From Ectocarpus siliculosus (taxonomy: Eukaryota > Sar > Phaeophyceae > Ectocarpales > Ectocarpaceae): DNA of 64,000 nucleotides. Where the stretch lies: contig FN648236.1 in assembly GCA_000310025.1 (NCBI GenBank), positions 62,001-126,000 of the forward strand, given 5' to 3'. A program made the translations under genes and the position numbers. The notes below the pieces were generated by a model. It searched no databases, had not been told where the DNA came from, and worked only from the letters and a program-made list of their open reading frames with translations. Shown here piece by piece: positions 23,301-33,631 of this stretch; the stretch's first letter is position 1; each line of letters starts with the position of its first letter.

Positions 23301-26300
23301 GTATATCTGAAACTGTTGCCAACCTCCACGTACAACACCCGTGCAGCCGCGAACGGCGGTGGAAAAAAAAAAACGCCACGATTCACCGCAAGACGCCCAA
23401 CACTTCCTACCTGTACGCCACCACCGCCAGCCCCCGCTCAAGCAACGACCCGAGGGCCTCGCCCAGCTTCTCCGCTCCCCCCCCTACCCCAGACCCCAGC
23501 ACCCCATCCACGTCTTCGAAACCCTCCTCCCCGGCGGCGACGAAAACGTCTCGCAGGAGCGAGGTCATCTCCGCCAGGACCGCCAACGGCGCGCCGGCGC
23601 CGCCACCGGAAGGACAACACTCCCCGTCGCCGGTGTCGTCGCCAGCAGTGATGACAGAACCGACGACCTCGTTCTCATCCGCCTTTGCGCACCGCCGGGG
23701 AGCTTCGCCCTGTCGTCGAATCCCCGCCCTCGCCGATAGACCGCCTCTTTCCCTCAGGCGCTCGAGCAGTCTTACCGTCGGCGCGGCAACTACCGCCGCC
23801 GCCGCCGCCGCGTGTACCGGGATCGGTCGCACCAACCCCGGCAAAGACCCGGCTACGGTACGACTAGACTCCTCCTCCCCGCCGGCCGCCGCACTCGGCT
23901 CCGCTACCCTCACTGAGGCCGCCGCCAGGGGCCGTCCGAGTCCCGACACCAGTATCCACGCTGCGCCGGAAGACACCCGAAGCGCCAAGCGGGCGGCCAG
24001 AGCGGCGCGGCGCAACCGGGAGAGGAGCGGGGCCGTTTCCGCCAGCCTGGCGGCCTCGAGCCGCTGCGTTGCGGCTAAGTTCAGACGCCGCCGTCGAAGC
24101 CGCAGGACGCCGACCGGGACCGGTTCCGGGTAAGAGGCAGTGGCCGCCTCGCAGTACTGTCGGCAGCGTTCCTGGGAAAAATAACGAGGGTGGTCGAGGG
24201 TGGGGGGGGGGAGGGGAGTACTCATAGTCGTGCATGCCGTAATCGTTAGACCGTTGACCTCGCATCCCTACAAAGCCGGGGTGGGGGTGGGGTTGGGGAT
24301 GCTCACGAAATGTCGGGACAATGTATGCACGGCCTACGCGTTCCTTGCTGTGCACCGTATCATGCCTTCCATTCCATGACAACACCCTGCGTGGTACGGG
24401 TTGCCGGCCGGCAAGCCTTGATCGAAGACCAGAAAAGCATAACTTGGCAAGCGGCAAGAAGACGAATCGAACATGTCGGCTCACTCATTGGCCGCGTGCG
24501 AGGCGCATTCGACACCTCATGCGCCTCCTCGCTCGCAATCGAACTAGAACCGTAGATTCTTCGGGTGTGTGCGACGAGATGAAATTTAAAGTTCGGCGGA
24601 AATAAACAAACGCCATGTGTGCACCCCCCTCCCACGCGCGCCTTCAAAAATCTTGCGGCATAGAGGTTCTTCTCCGTCCCACACAAGCGTTGGCCTTAGC
24701 GTTCCTCCTCGGCTACCATCTTCGTGACACGACCTACTATCGGGACCAATCGCCGTGAAAACCCGGCCAGGATGCTACAAAGAAAAAACAAAAAAAAGAC
24801 TAAGAGACAAAAAAACAAGACGGCACCCAAGAAACGAAAAGAAGGAACAACCAAGAAGAAAAACGAAGGACCAAGAACAAAAAAAACAAGGGACGACTAA
24901 GAAGCCAACAAAGAAATACGACCAAGAAACGAAAAAAGGCAACGAAGAAAAAAAGAACGACCAAGAGACAAAAAACAAGGGATGACCCAAGAAACGAGAA
25001 AGAAAAAAACGACCAAGAAACGAAAAAAGGAACAACCAAGAACAAAAAACCGAAACGACAGAGAAAAAAAAAAGGGGGAACAACCGACAAAAAAAAGCGA
25101 AACGGACAAGAGCTCGCCGCAGAAGGACTCACGGTCGAGGCCTCCAGGATACGCTCCGCTTGCCGAGAGCGCCTTGCCAGCGCTTCAAGCGTCACCGCCA
25201 CGTCATCCAGCCACGGCACTGACGGCCAAGACGCGCCCGGCGGCGCCAGCAGGGCCGCCGCCAGAGAGCTAGCTTCGTCCCAAGCCTCTAGGGCCACCGC
25301 GGCCGCCCACTCCTGCGATGTAGAGCACCAAGCACGACCACCGGCAGGCGGGTATCATACATTTAACTTAAATCCTTTTCTATTTCTGGTTTCATTTCGG
25401 GTCAGCTATTGTGGCACTCCTGCAGTAGAGTAGCAGGCACGCCCAACGCTAGGAGTAAAGGTACATGCAACTTTCTCTTCATATTTCAAATCTGGTTTAA
25501 TTTCGGGTTAACTATTTAGCACTCCTACAGCAGAGCACGAAACACGGTCAACGTTTGGTGGGGTATCGTTCAATTTTTTTTTTCATACGGAGTATATTAA
25601 TTCTGGTTTCATTTCGGATCAGCCATTTAGCGCTCCTGCAGTAGAGCGGGATTTGCGGCCAACTTACAGGCCTGGTACCATCCAACTTTCTTTGTATTTC
25701 AATTCCGGTCTCATTTCGGGTCAGCCATTTGGCACTCCTGCAGCAGAGCACGAAGCACGGCGGGCGTCATTCGCCAGTTTGTCTTGTTCATTCTCGTCTC
25801 ATCTGGGGTCAGCTGTGCAAAAAAGAACCCCGCTATCTCTTCGAAACCGAGTATCGCTGCGCCTGTTTCGAGTAGACTCACGGTCAACGTCATTCGGCAG
25901 CTTGACTTTCGCTTGATTCTCGGTTTGCATCTACAAACACCCGTCATGTTGCTGGTCCTGGTCCCCCCCCTTCTACCAGAACATTGGTGGCCATGCCTGA
26001 TATCTAGTTCAGACAAGCGACAGTTTTTTCTTTCGCCACTACCAAACTCCCATCACACGTAGCCGTGTCACACCCATCATCTACTACTGCAATCCATTTC
26101 TCACGGACACGTTTCCCCGCTAGTTGTAGTCATGTTCCGTGCTCTCCGAATGTGCGAGTTTTGTTCCAACCTTTCATCCTGCCTTGCAACATGGGCACGC
26201 CATTTCCATCGCCACCGTACCCCGTCCTCCCTTACCGACATTATACGGCCCCCCCTCCACATCAATATTTTCACCTGCACCGGGCGAGCGCGCGGCAGCA

Positions 26301-27519
26301 TCCACTCCCCCCCCCGCGGAAGCACCACGGCCGTCAGCGACCTCGCAACCGCGGGGCCCCTCCCCAGCGCCACGGCGCCCTGCAGGCGGGCCGCCAGCAG
26401 CATCAGCGGCGACGGCGCCGCTCCCGCCGCCGCCGCCACCGAGTCGTGCTCGCGGTTGCCGTCTTCCGGCTCAAAGAAGGAACGGGCCCAGAGGTTGTCC
26501 GGTCCGCCCACGACGTGGCCCAGCGAGGCCTCTCCCACGGCGTTGACGTCATGCGCGGTGTCGGCGTCCAAGTCTTCCTGAAATCCGCGGGAACGACCGA
26601 ACAGGGGTCCCGCCGAGGAGGGGGGGGGGGCGGGGGGACGTTGACGCGGAAAGTGCCCGGTACGGTGACGGGTACAACATGCTGAATCGGTACAAAACAG
26701 GTTCTGCGAAAGGCACCCGAGGCTCACAAATGCTCGAAGGAGACTACGTTGTCGAGCCCAACGGTACAAAGGAAGTCGCGTATGCCCTTCGCACTCGGCA
26801 AATTTTGAAGTCCCCGCCACTGCTACCCTCGCGCGTCTACTCCCCGCTTGCGCAGGACACATTAACCGCCGCCCCCGTGGCGCAAACAGTTTCCGTCCCG
26901 ACATGCCTCTATGCGACGCAATCCCGCTGCTGTAGCCCAAGGCTGAGGGTGCTCTCATAGCCGTGCATGCCGCCATGGAACTCACGCCCTTTACAAAGCG
27001 CCGGGACGGAGCACGCCTGGTTTTCACTGAACAACCAGAGGCTACCACGCGACCAACCAAGCGTCGTGAGGTATTCGGCGATTCGCATCGAGGCGCGGCC
27101 CTACGAGACACGCCGTTCCCCCTTTTTCCCCGCACACACCTCGGAGGGGTCGCAGTAGGCGAGAAGGCCTAGTACCTCCGCGTCCACCGCCACCTTGTGC
27201 GCAAACCCCGCGTGCGACTGCTCCCAGGCGCGGAGTCTCGGCCTGCCGGTCTCGTCCAGCGAGGCCTCCGCCAGGATGACGGGGAACTTGAGGTGTAGCT
27301 TGTCCTTGTCCGGTGGTGATGGTGCTGGGAACGGCGGTGCAAGCGCTGCCCGCAAAAAACGGAAGATATTGTGAGCAAACAAACAAAATTAATGCCGGTC
27401 TTGGCATGAACATGAGCTAAAAACTACCTGTATTTGCCGTTCGTCCATCTCCCCAGCTTTCTCTTTCGCTCTCTCTCTCTCTGTCTCTCTCTCTCTCTCT
27501 AGTCTCTCTTTCTGTCTGG

Positions 27520-27592
<73 letters not shown>

Positions 27593-30500
27593 GCTGAGCG
27601 CAATATTTCATAGGACGGAATTGACAGCAGTCGTGAGAATTCTGAAGCGAGGTGGCGGCATTGAAAAGGCGGCATTGAAAAAAAGGCATATTTTCTTCCA
27701 GGGCATGGTTGTGTCTTTAACAATGCACTACACAGCACAACCAAGGCCGCAACAACATGGTAATCAAAGCGCTCCCTTTCGGCCCTTCTGGTTGGTCATG
27801 GGACGTACGAGCCTTGCCATCAACAGACTGAGATACCCCCAGGGGAACGGGGACCGTACCTTCCCAACAGGAACGTTAAAACCCAGTTGTAATGCGTGTG
27901 TTTGTTGAACTAACTAAATCTTCCTGAAAATATTAACGTTTAGCTGTTGGAAGGCAGATCACTCAAAGCCATTGACTCTGAAAATACAACAACAGCAGAG
28001 ACGAACGCCTTCACAAAACACACACACACACACCTGACGAGCCGGGCACAACAACAACACCATCATCCCCGTAGCCCCAACGCCGTCGCCGCCGTCGGCA
28101 CACGAACGCCTTAAGCTCGGCAGGGTCCACGAAAACAGCGTGCGGCCTCGCCGGGAACACGCTCTTGCTGCAGCACCTCGTCGCAAGCTCCACCTCGTGC
28201 TCGTCCTCCCCCTCCCCCCCCTCCCCCGAGACCACCACCCCTCCTCCTCCGTCCTGGAGACAACCACCACCACCACCACCACCACCATCGCCATCGCCAT
28301 CGACGCCCCCCCCCGCCGAGGAGGGCCAAAGAGGCTCCGAGTTCTTCCCCTTCTCCCCCATCGTCGCGAAACCGTCAGCAGCAGCAGCAGCTGCTGCTGC
28401 GGTGGTTGCGGCGGTGGCCGCGGCGAGAGCGCTGTCGGTGTCCAGGACGATCAGGACCGGCGAGCCGTCCAAGGGGCGGAAGGAGGCGAAGATCATGACC
28501 GGTAGCGAGCGGCCGCCGCCGACGGCCATGGCCCGGAGGCTTTGGGGACGGACCCCCGGGATGAGCGACCTCTTCCGGGCAACGAGAGGAGGCAGAGCCT
28601 GGGGATAACGCATAAAAAGAAGGGAGGGGGGGGGGGGGGGATTTGGTCGCTGGTAGTGAGTGGGTAGACTCGTTTGTGGACAATCGCCAGCAGCAACACT
28701 GTTGTGTGTACACGCGCCGCACAGAATCTTGCCATGCATGGAACAATGCGCCGCCGTAGATGCGTGCATGCCCCAACTCTCTCCATTTCAGAAACCAATT
28801 GTTTTTCAAAACAGAATGCTTTCTTCCTTGTCTCCCTTCTTCTTCTCTTTCTCCATTCCTCCTCCCCGTTATCTCGCGCTCCAAAACCGCACCAGCTCGC
28901 CACCTGTCCGTACCTGAGGCCGAGAATAATGCCCGCCCGCCAGCAACAACTCAAAGCATAGGAAACCCGAAGCCGTGGTGACCCACAGCAGAAGCTTCGT
29001 GCACGGCTCCCCTACGGGCGACAGAGTTCTTGGCACCGTGTTCTCCTGGGTCGCGGCACCGAAAAAAGACAACCACGATATGTGTCTGAGTTAAAATTAT
29101 ACTTCCGTCTGAGATAAATTCGCACGTTATCGGATAGCAGCGGCACGTCGTCGGATAGCACACAGCAGTTGTTTTCGCTCTCCACGAGAAAAAACGCTAA
29201 AATGCCAAGGGCATCCCCACCTGTGCCGATACGCGGCAAGCCGCTGCATTCCAAGTCATGCCCCAGTCCGCGTATCGACATCAGACATGTCCTCTTAGGT
29301 GTGAAATTTTTTTATTTTTCGTCTTGCTTAACCGCCCTTGTTTTGTCCGCCACACTACTGAGGGGCCCAGCATCCTCATCGGATGAGGGGGGGGGGGATG
29401 GCGGAACGTGCACCGTCGTCCCGCGCCAGGCTTTCCGTCCAGCTGGACATCGATCGAAACGCCAACGATCGAAGTTGTGTTGATACAATCATGACGAGGG
29501 GAACCGATCGTCGGCGGCGGTGCCACCAGGCAAAGAGTGCACAGAGCAGCACTGGCTCCTCTGTGTGACATAACTGTGTGACATAACTGGCCAGACGAGG
29601 GCGTTCGATGAAACTATAATATCACTCCGGGAGGGCCGTAGTGCATCAAGCAAACCAAGTTTGCTGTACACATGTCTCCCTCGCCTGCCGTCGGAAACAC
29701 CCCGTAGCTCCAACTCAACGCTTCACCGTGTCACACGCTATTCATTGATATTGCGATGTATGTATCACAAGGTGCCCCCCTCGCTCTCCTCGCGGGATTC
29801 CCTGGACCCCCCCCAAGACACACCTGGCACACGAAATGCAGTGCGGGGCCCAAACCGCTCGTGTCGCCGGTCGCCAGGTCCCCCGACAACGGCGAGCACG
29901 CCTCCGCCCACGCGTCCTCAATCCCCTCCGCCAAACTCGAACCGGCGTCAATCCCGCCGCAATTGCTGTCGGGCCGTGAGTAGCAGCACGGCGCCACCGC
30001 CCAGCTCCCGTCGCTCCAACCGGCCGCCACCATCGCCACAACGACAACGCCACGGCCTGGAGGCACACGGTCCTCCCCGTCCCCGGCAACGACCGCCACC
30101 GAGAACGCCGACAGGGACGTTATTGGAACTCCCTCTCGCTCAGACGGTACGCCGCCGAACCCTTCCTCCTGTGCCGGCCAACTGCGGAACGGGCACCTCC
30201 GGATGCTGCTGCTATCTCTGCCCCTTTTCCCACTGTGCTCTTGTTGCTCCTGCTGCTGCTGCTGCCGTTGGGGTATCTGTGGAATACCGGAGCACCGGGA
30301 CGTGGGAATAGGGGCTGTTTATACCAGCGAATGGGAGTGGAGGGTTTTTAAAAACCGTGTCGCTCCGTTCCAACGTAGGTGATTTCGACAGACAAACAGT
30401 TTTCGCTCTGCTAGGTTTACGCAAAATGTCAACGCGTCGGTGGTTTTCGACCAGCGGTTTGTGCTATTCCTCGAGACATTCCGCGCTCAGAACCGCAAAC

Positions 30501-33048
30501 ATTCGTGTGTTTTCTTGTCCATAATTTTGTTCACACGTAGGCCTAGGTTTGTACACGACATGTGAGCAAAACACACGGATACATGAGCACGTTGGAGACT
30601 TTCATACACGGCACACCGTTTATATGCAGTGCCCTTTCCTGGTGTACCTGGGGTGGGGTTCAACTTTCATACATATTTCGACAATTTTGTAGCCTTAAGT
30701 CTTAACTGCAATGTTCCGTAGTGCAGACTGAACCTAACTCTAACCCTATGTCGAACGCGACACAGCTTACGCATCAGTCGGCCGGACCAGCCTGTACAGG
30801 CAAGCATACCTGCAGCGCAAGCAGCGTGACCCGGCCTCCCACCCCCCCTACGGCGACCACGATTTCTTCCGCGTCAACCCCGTCGTCGTCCCCTGCGGCG
30901 GCGGCGGCGGCGGCGGCAGCGTCTGTCCAAGCCCCGCGCGATTCGCTTGCTGCTGCTACTGCTGCTGCCGACGACGACGGCCCGGCGTCCCCTCCCGAGC
31001 TTGACCGAGCCGCGCCTCCGCCCCCGCCTCCTTCTTGACGCGAAAGGCAACGACGGCTTTGGCTGGGGAGAGCTAGCCGGGGCACGACCGCCAGGCTCGT
31101 GAGAAGGATGGGCAGTCCGGTGGCCACGTGAAGCGTTTCTCCGGAGAAGGGGTCGACGCAGTGGACCTGCGCACAACAGCCAAAGAAAGCACGAGCTGTT
31201 TGTTGCCGCTTGGAAGAAAACATAGCAGGTGCTGCAGCCACACTCTCAACAGCGCGGCCCGCTGTGAATGTTGAATCGGTGCCGTGTCCGAGCATTCTTG
31301 ACCACACAGCTTCCAGCGAATTGCTTTTCACCAGCGTTGGCGGCTCTGAGTATATGTACCGTTGCGAGCAGTTTGCCGGTTACAACAGGCGGACGGGAGT
31401 AACCTCTCCTATACTCTCCCTACCCGTGGTATCAAGAAATATCCTGGCTTTCAATGCCCTAAAAGCGTCTGAATTATGTAGCCTGACGGCGAGTCAATCA
31501 GAGAGGACTCGAGCCGCCCGCGACAGAAGTAACAAGAGGAGACCAAAATGACCGGTCGACGCCATCACAACCTAAGGCGCAGAGTCCTACAGTTCGAACG
31601 TCGTTGTGCGCCGACTCAGAACGAAACAGCCATCAGACATCATTCTCCTTGACGCAGATCATGGCCGGGCAAAAGGAGGTTCGCGTATAGCTAGAGAGGA
31701 GCAATTACACGGACCAGTGACATGTACACAATGAAAAACGAACTTGGGGCAAAGAACAACTTAGAGACAAGCAAGAACGGAAAATGGAGCAACAAGCACA
31801 GGGACCGATCGAACCCCCGTCACCAAACAGGCTGCTGCACCACCGCACCTCCGAATGAAGTTCGCGCTCAGAAGCAAGGCACACCAGGACTGTCCGGCCG
31901 TCCCTCAGCTCGAACGCCTCCACGGCACGAACCGACAGCTTTCCCGCCGCGTTTCTGGAGGTCCCGCCGCGTTTCGTCGGGAAACCTCCACTCCCAACGC
32001 GAGAAAAGGTAGGAGAACCACGCCTCGATCCCCCGCCAGCCGGCGGCGATCCCGTCGCGGCGCGTTGCCCATTTCCCGGTTGAGGAGAAATGCCAGCCAC
32101 GTCCTTGGGAGAGTCCGGTGTACCGGGTTTTGATGGTATTCTTGTGGCAGCACCTGTCGTGCCCCTGATGACAGACCTAGAGTCCGTCACGCAGACGCTT
32201 TGGCCGATGGCTCCCGAGCCCAGGGCAAGAGTCTGAGGCTGCAGAGGCTTCGCCCTCTTGTTCGACAGGGGCTGGACCGTTCCGCGAACCGGTCCTCGTT
32301 CCCGTTCCCGTTCCTGCTCCGAGAGGAAGCGAAAGAGGGCCTGTACGGGCAGGCCGGTGGTCTTGTGCCCCGCGTGCGGCTCGAGACGGGCGGTGCTGTG
32401 AACGCGCAACTCGTTCTCGTGCGCCGACCAGCAGAGCTGGTCAAGAGACAAAATACGGCAACAAAAAATAACTTACAAACGGCGGCCGCCGGAGGGTCTA
32501 TTTTCATATGTATAGGACGAAAGTAGTCTCACGCGGGTGACAGACGATGCCGCACCCTCTTCAAAACTGCACCTTCGAAAAATACCACACTGTTGACATC
32601 AATCTTGCTGATTCACGACTCATCTACAGCAGACCTCTCGTATACTATGCGTATGCACACGATAAACCTAAAAAAAGATTCCCACACGGGTGGTATCTTC
32701 CGCAACCTCACGCTATGCATACCACAAATTCAAAAATTCGAGTATTACCTTGTCTCTGCTCTATCGTGCCCGCAACACACCTGCAATACTAAACTAGCCA
32801 CGCTTCTTGGCACGTCTGCTCCGACATCACGATAAGAATACACGTATGAATGGATATGCTTTGGGCAGGGATTCCTTGTGCACGACACGCACAACACGCG
32901 GTCCGCGAAGAGAACGATTTCGCCGGAATTTTTTGAATCACATCACTGCTGCACACCGCAGCAGCTTCTATTTCCTGTGAACTGCATGCGATAATGTGCG
33001 ACATACCTCAGGAGATATGACTCCGGCGAAAGGACCGGACGAGACCAT
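19281..33048 (-). CDS. Large beta-propeller-like protein with WETPRGVG-repeat tail, multi-exon
   Basis: Exons in coding order: 33048-33007, 32436-31849, 31166-30810, 30168-29824, 29045-28914, 28598-28034, 27345-27140, 26577-26275, 25312-25133, 24171-23411, 22857-22704, 20891-19281. Phases at every junction agree (nine of eleven are phase 0), giving about 1747 residues. Residues 15-490 look like WD/propeller blades ([30 protein letters not shown]). Residues 680-1210 are mostly helical, with Leu/Ala/Arg-rich stretches like a solenoid. The last exon has a Gly/Asp run, a Gln run and six copies of a WETPRGVG motif. I cannot name the family; propeller-plus-solenoid proteins are typical of coat, tethering or ciliary complexes, which is only an analogy. 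The first exon and the join of the last two exons are the weakest points; the tail exon could be a separate gene starting at 20927. Confidence 0.6.
19445..20190 (-). repeat. Six WETPRGVG repeats in the last exon of the large gene
   Basis: Within the coding exon the core R-x-RG-x-T(V/L)WETPRGVG(L/I)TP recurs six times, spaced about 34-55 residues apart with variable Ser/Gly/Glu-rich linkers. Each unit offers two Thr-Pro sites. The cores are far better conserved than the linkers. Confidence 0.85.
20992..21063 (+). repeat. Intronic repeat family A, fragment
   Basis: A G-run is followed by CATGCATGCCGTAGTCGATA and a match to the CCTACAAAGCCGGGACGGA part of the family. It lies about 100 bases upstream of the 3' splice site of the large gene's last exon, antisense to that gene. 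Confidence 0.7.
21273..21334. repeat. 26-bp tandem repeat
   Basis: Just over two copies of ACACGAAAAGGCTGACCAAC plus six bases lie head to tail at the left margin of the large palindrome. Confidence 0.75.
21371..22590. mobile_element. Large imperfect palindrome, candidate foldback element
   Basis: Two arms of about 600 bases face each other around a centre near 21985. Matching pairs include the ACCCATGTTTATGGTCGCCA block at both outer ends (about 21377 and 22570-22585), a long block containing ACCATCGATTCATGTTTTG (21781-21840 against 22131-22196) and GCAGGGAGG against CCTCCCTGC near the centre. The arms have diverged, so this is not a recent assembly inversion. It lies in the intron between the last two exons assigned to the large gene. 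A clear target duplication was not found, so it may be a foldback element or two head-to-head copies of a repeat. Confidence 0.7.
24199..24290 (+). repeat. Intronic repeat family A, short copy next to a 3' splice site
   Basis: A G-rich run followed by GTACTCATAGTCGTGCATGC and the conserved ATCCCTACAAAGCCGG. On the host (minus) strand the element ends in a C-rich run only about 28 bases before the acceptor of the exon starting at 24171. Confidence 0.8.
24780..25110. repeat. A-rich intronic minisatellite
   Basis: Irregular repeats of GACCAAGAAACGAAAAAAGG-like units, almost pure purine on the plus strand. In the transcribed (minus) sense it is a pyrimidine tract directly downstream of the donor at 25132. 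Confidence 0.75.
25375..25830. repeat. About 105-bp diverged tandem repeat, four to five units
   Basis: TTTCATTTCGGGTCAGC followed by GCACTCCTGCAGTAGAGC recurs near 25389, 25500, 25607, 25711 and 25797. The array lies in the intron between exons 26577-26275 and 25312-25133 of the large gene. Confidence 0.8.
26948..27120 (+). repeat. Intronic repeat family A, diverged copy
   Basis: Matches the family from CTCATAGCCGTGCATGCCG through GCCGGGACGGAGCACGCC to GAGGTATTCGGCGA. In host orientation its far end begins about 20 bases after the donor of the exon ending at 27140, so it fills the donor-proximal part of that intron. Confidence 0.7.
27468..27589. repeat. CT microsatellite in an intron
   Basis: Nearly uninterrupted CT repeats of about 120 bases. 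Open frames across it encode only Arg-Glu or Ser-Leu runs and are not genes. Confidence 0.9.
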
Positions 33049-33631
33049 GCCTGCGGGTGCCCGATGCCTGTTTTGTAAGCAACAGCCGGGCTACCCCGCC
33101 GATGCTGTGATGTGGTGTCAACGGAGACAGCAACAGCCGGATTGACTACTCTCGCGCGCTCTCTGAAAAATGGGAGCAAAGCTGCAGAGAAGCCTCGCAT
33201 GCACCTTGAGCTTTTGGGGCGGTACTCTGCGATCAGTTGGCCCTAGCCACTTCGGGTGAGTGGCTGGTAGTGTGCCGTGCTACTACCTGTAGTGCGCTTG
33301 GCTCGCCGTTGGTTGGTTTGGTGGTATCCTCTCACCCACATCTTCCCCCCCTCTTGATATCAGCTGCGGATGCCCCGATCAAACTCCGCACAAACTCCGC
33401 AGTCTCAAATCAAATATCGATAGCAGCGATCATCCGCAGCCAGCAGGCAATCAACAGCTCCAACAACATTAGGCATTCATTATCAGTTGAGGTTGTTTCT
33501 GTGGTGTTTTTTCCTGGGACCAAGCCGAAGTTCTTGTGACACGGCAAAAAAGGAGAGTTACTTCCTGACAACAAGGCCTGGGTGTACAACAGCAGTGTAC
33601 GGCAGTACAGCAGCAGTGTCCAACATAACAC
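33049..33631. promoter_or_regulatory. Divergent upstream region, large gene and small plus-strand gene
   Basis: About 580 bases separate the proposed ATG of the large minus-strand gene (33048) and the plus-strand ATG at 33632. No coding exon is evident. A shared promoter is inferred from layout only. Confidence 0.3.

Noticed and set aside
24780-25110. Lys/Glu/Thr-rich plus-strand protein
   Set aside because: It is the translation of an A-rich minisatellite inside an intron of the minus-strand gene.
26101-27135. A single 344-codon minus-strand gene
   Set aside because: Only 26577-26275 behaves like an exon, with in-phase splice partners; the rest is intron, G-run and repeat family A sequence read through by chance.
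27468-27589. Arg-Glu repeat peptide
   Set aside because: Translation of a CT microsatellite.
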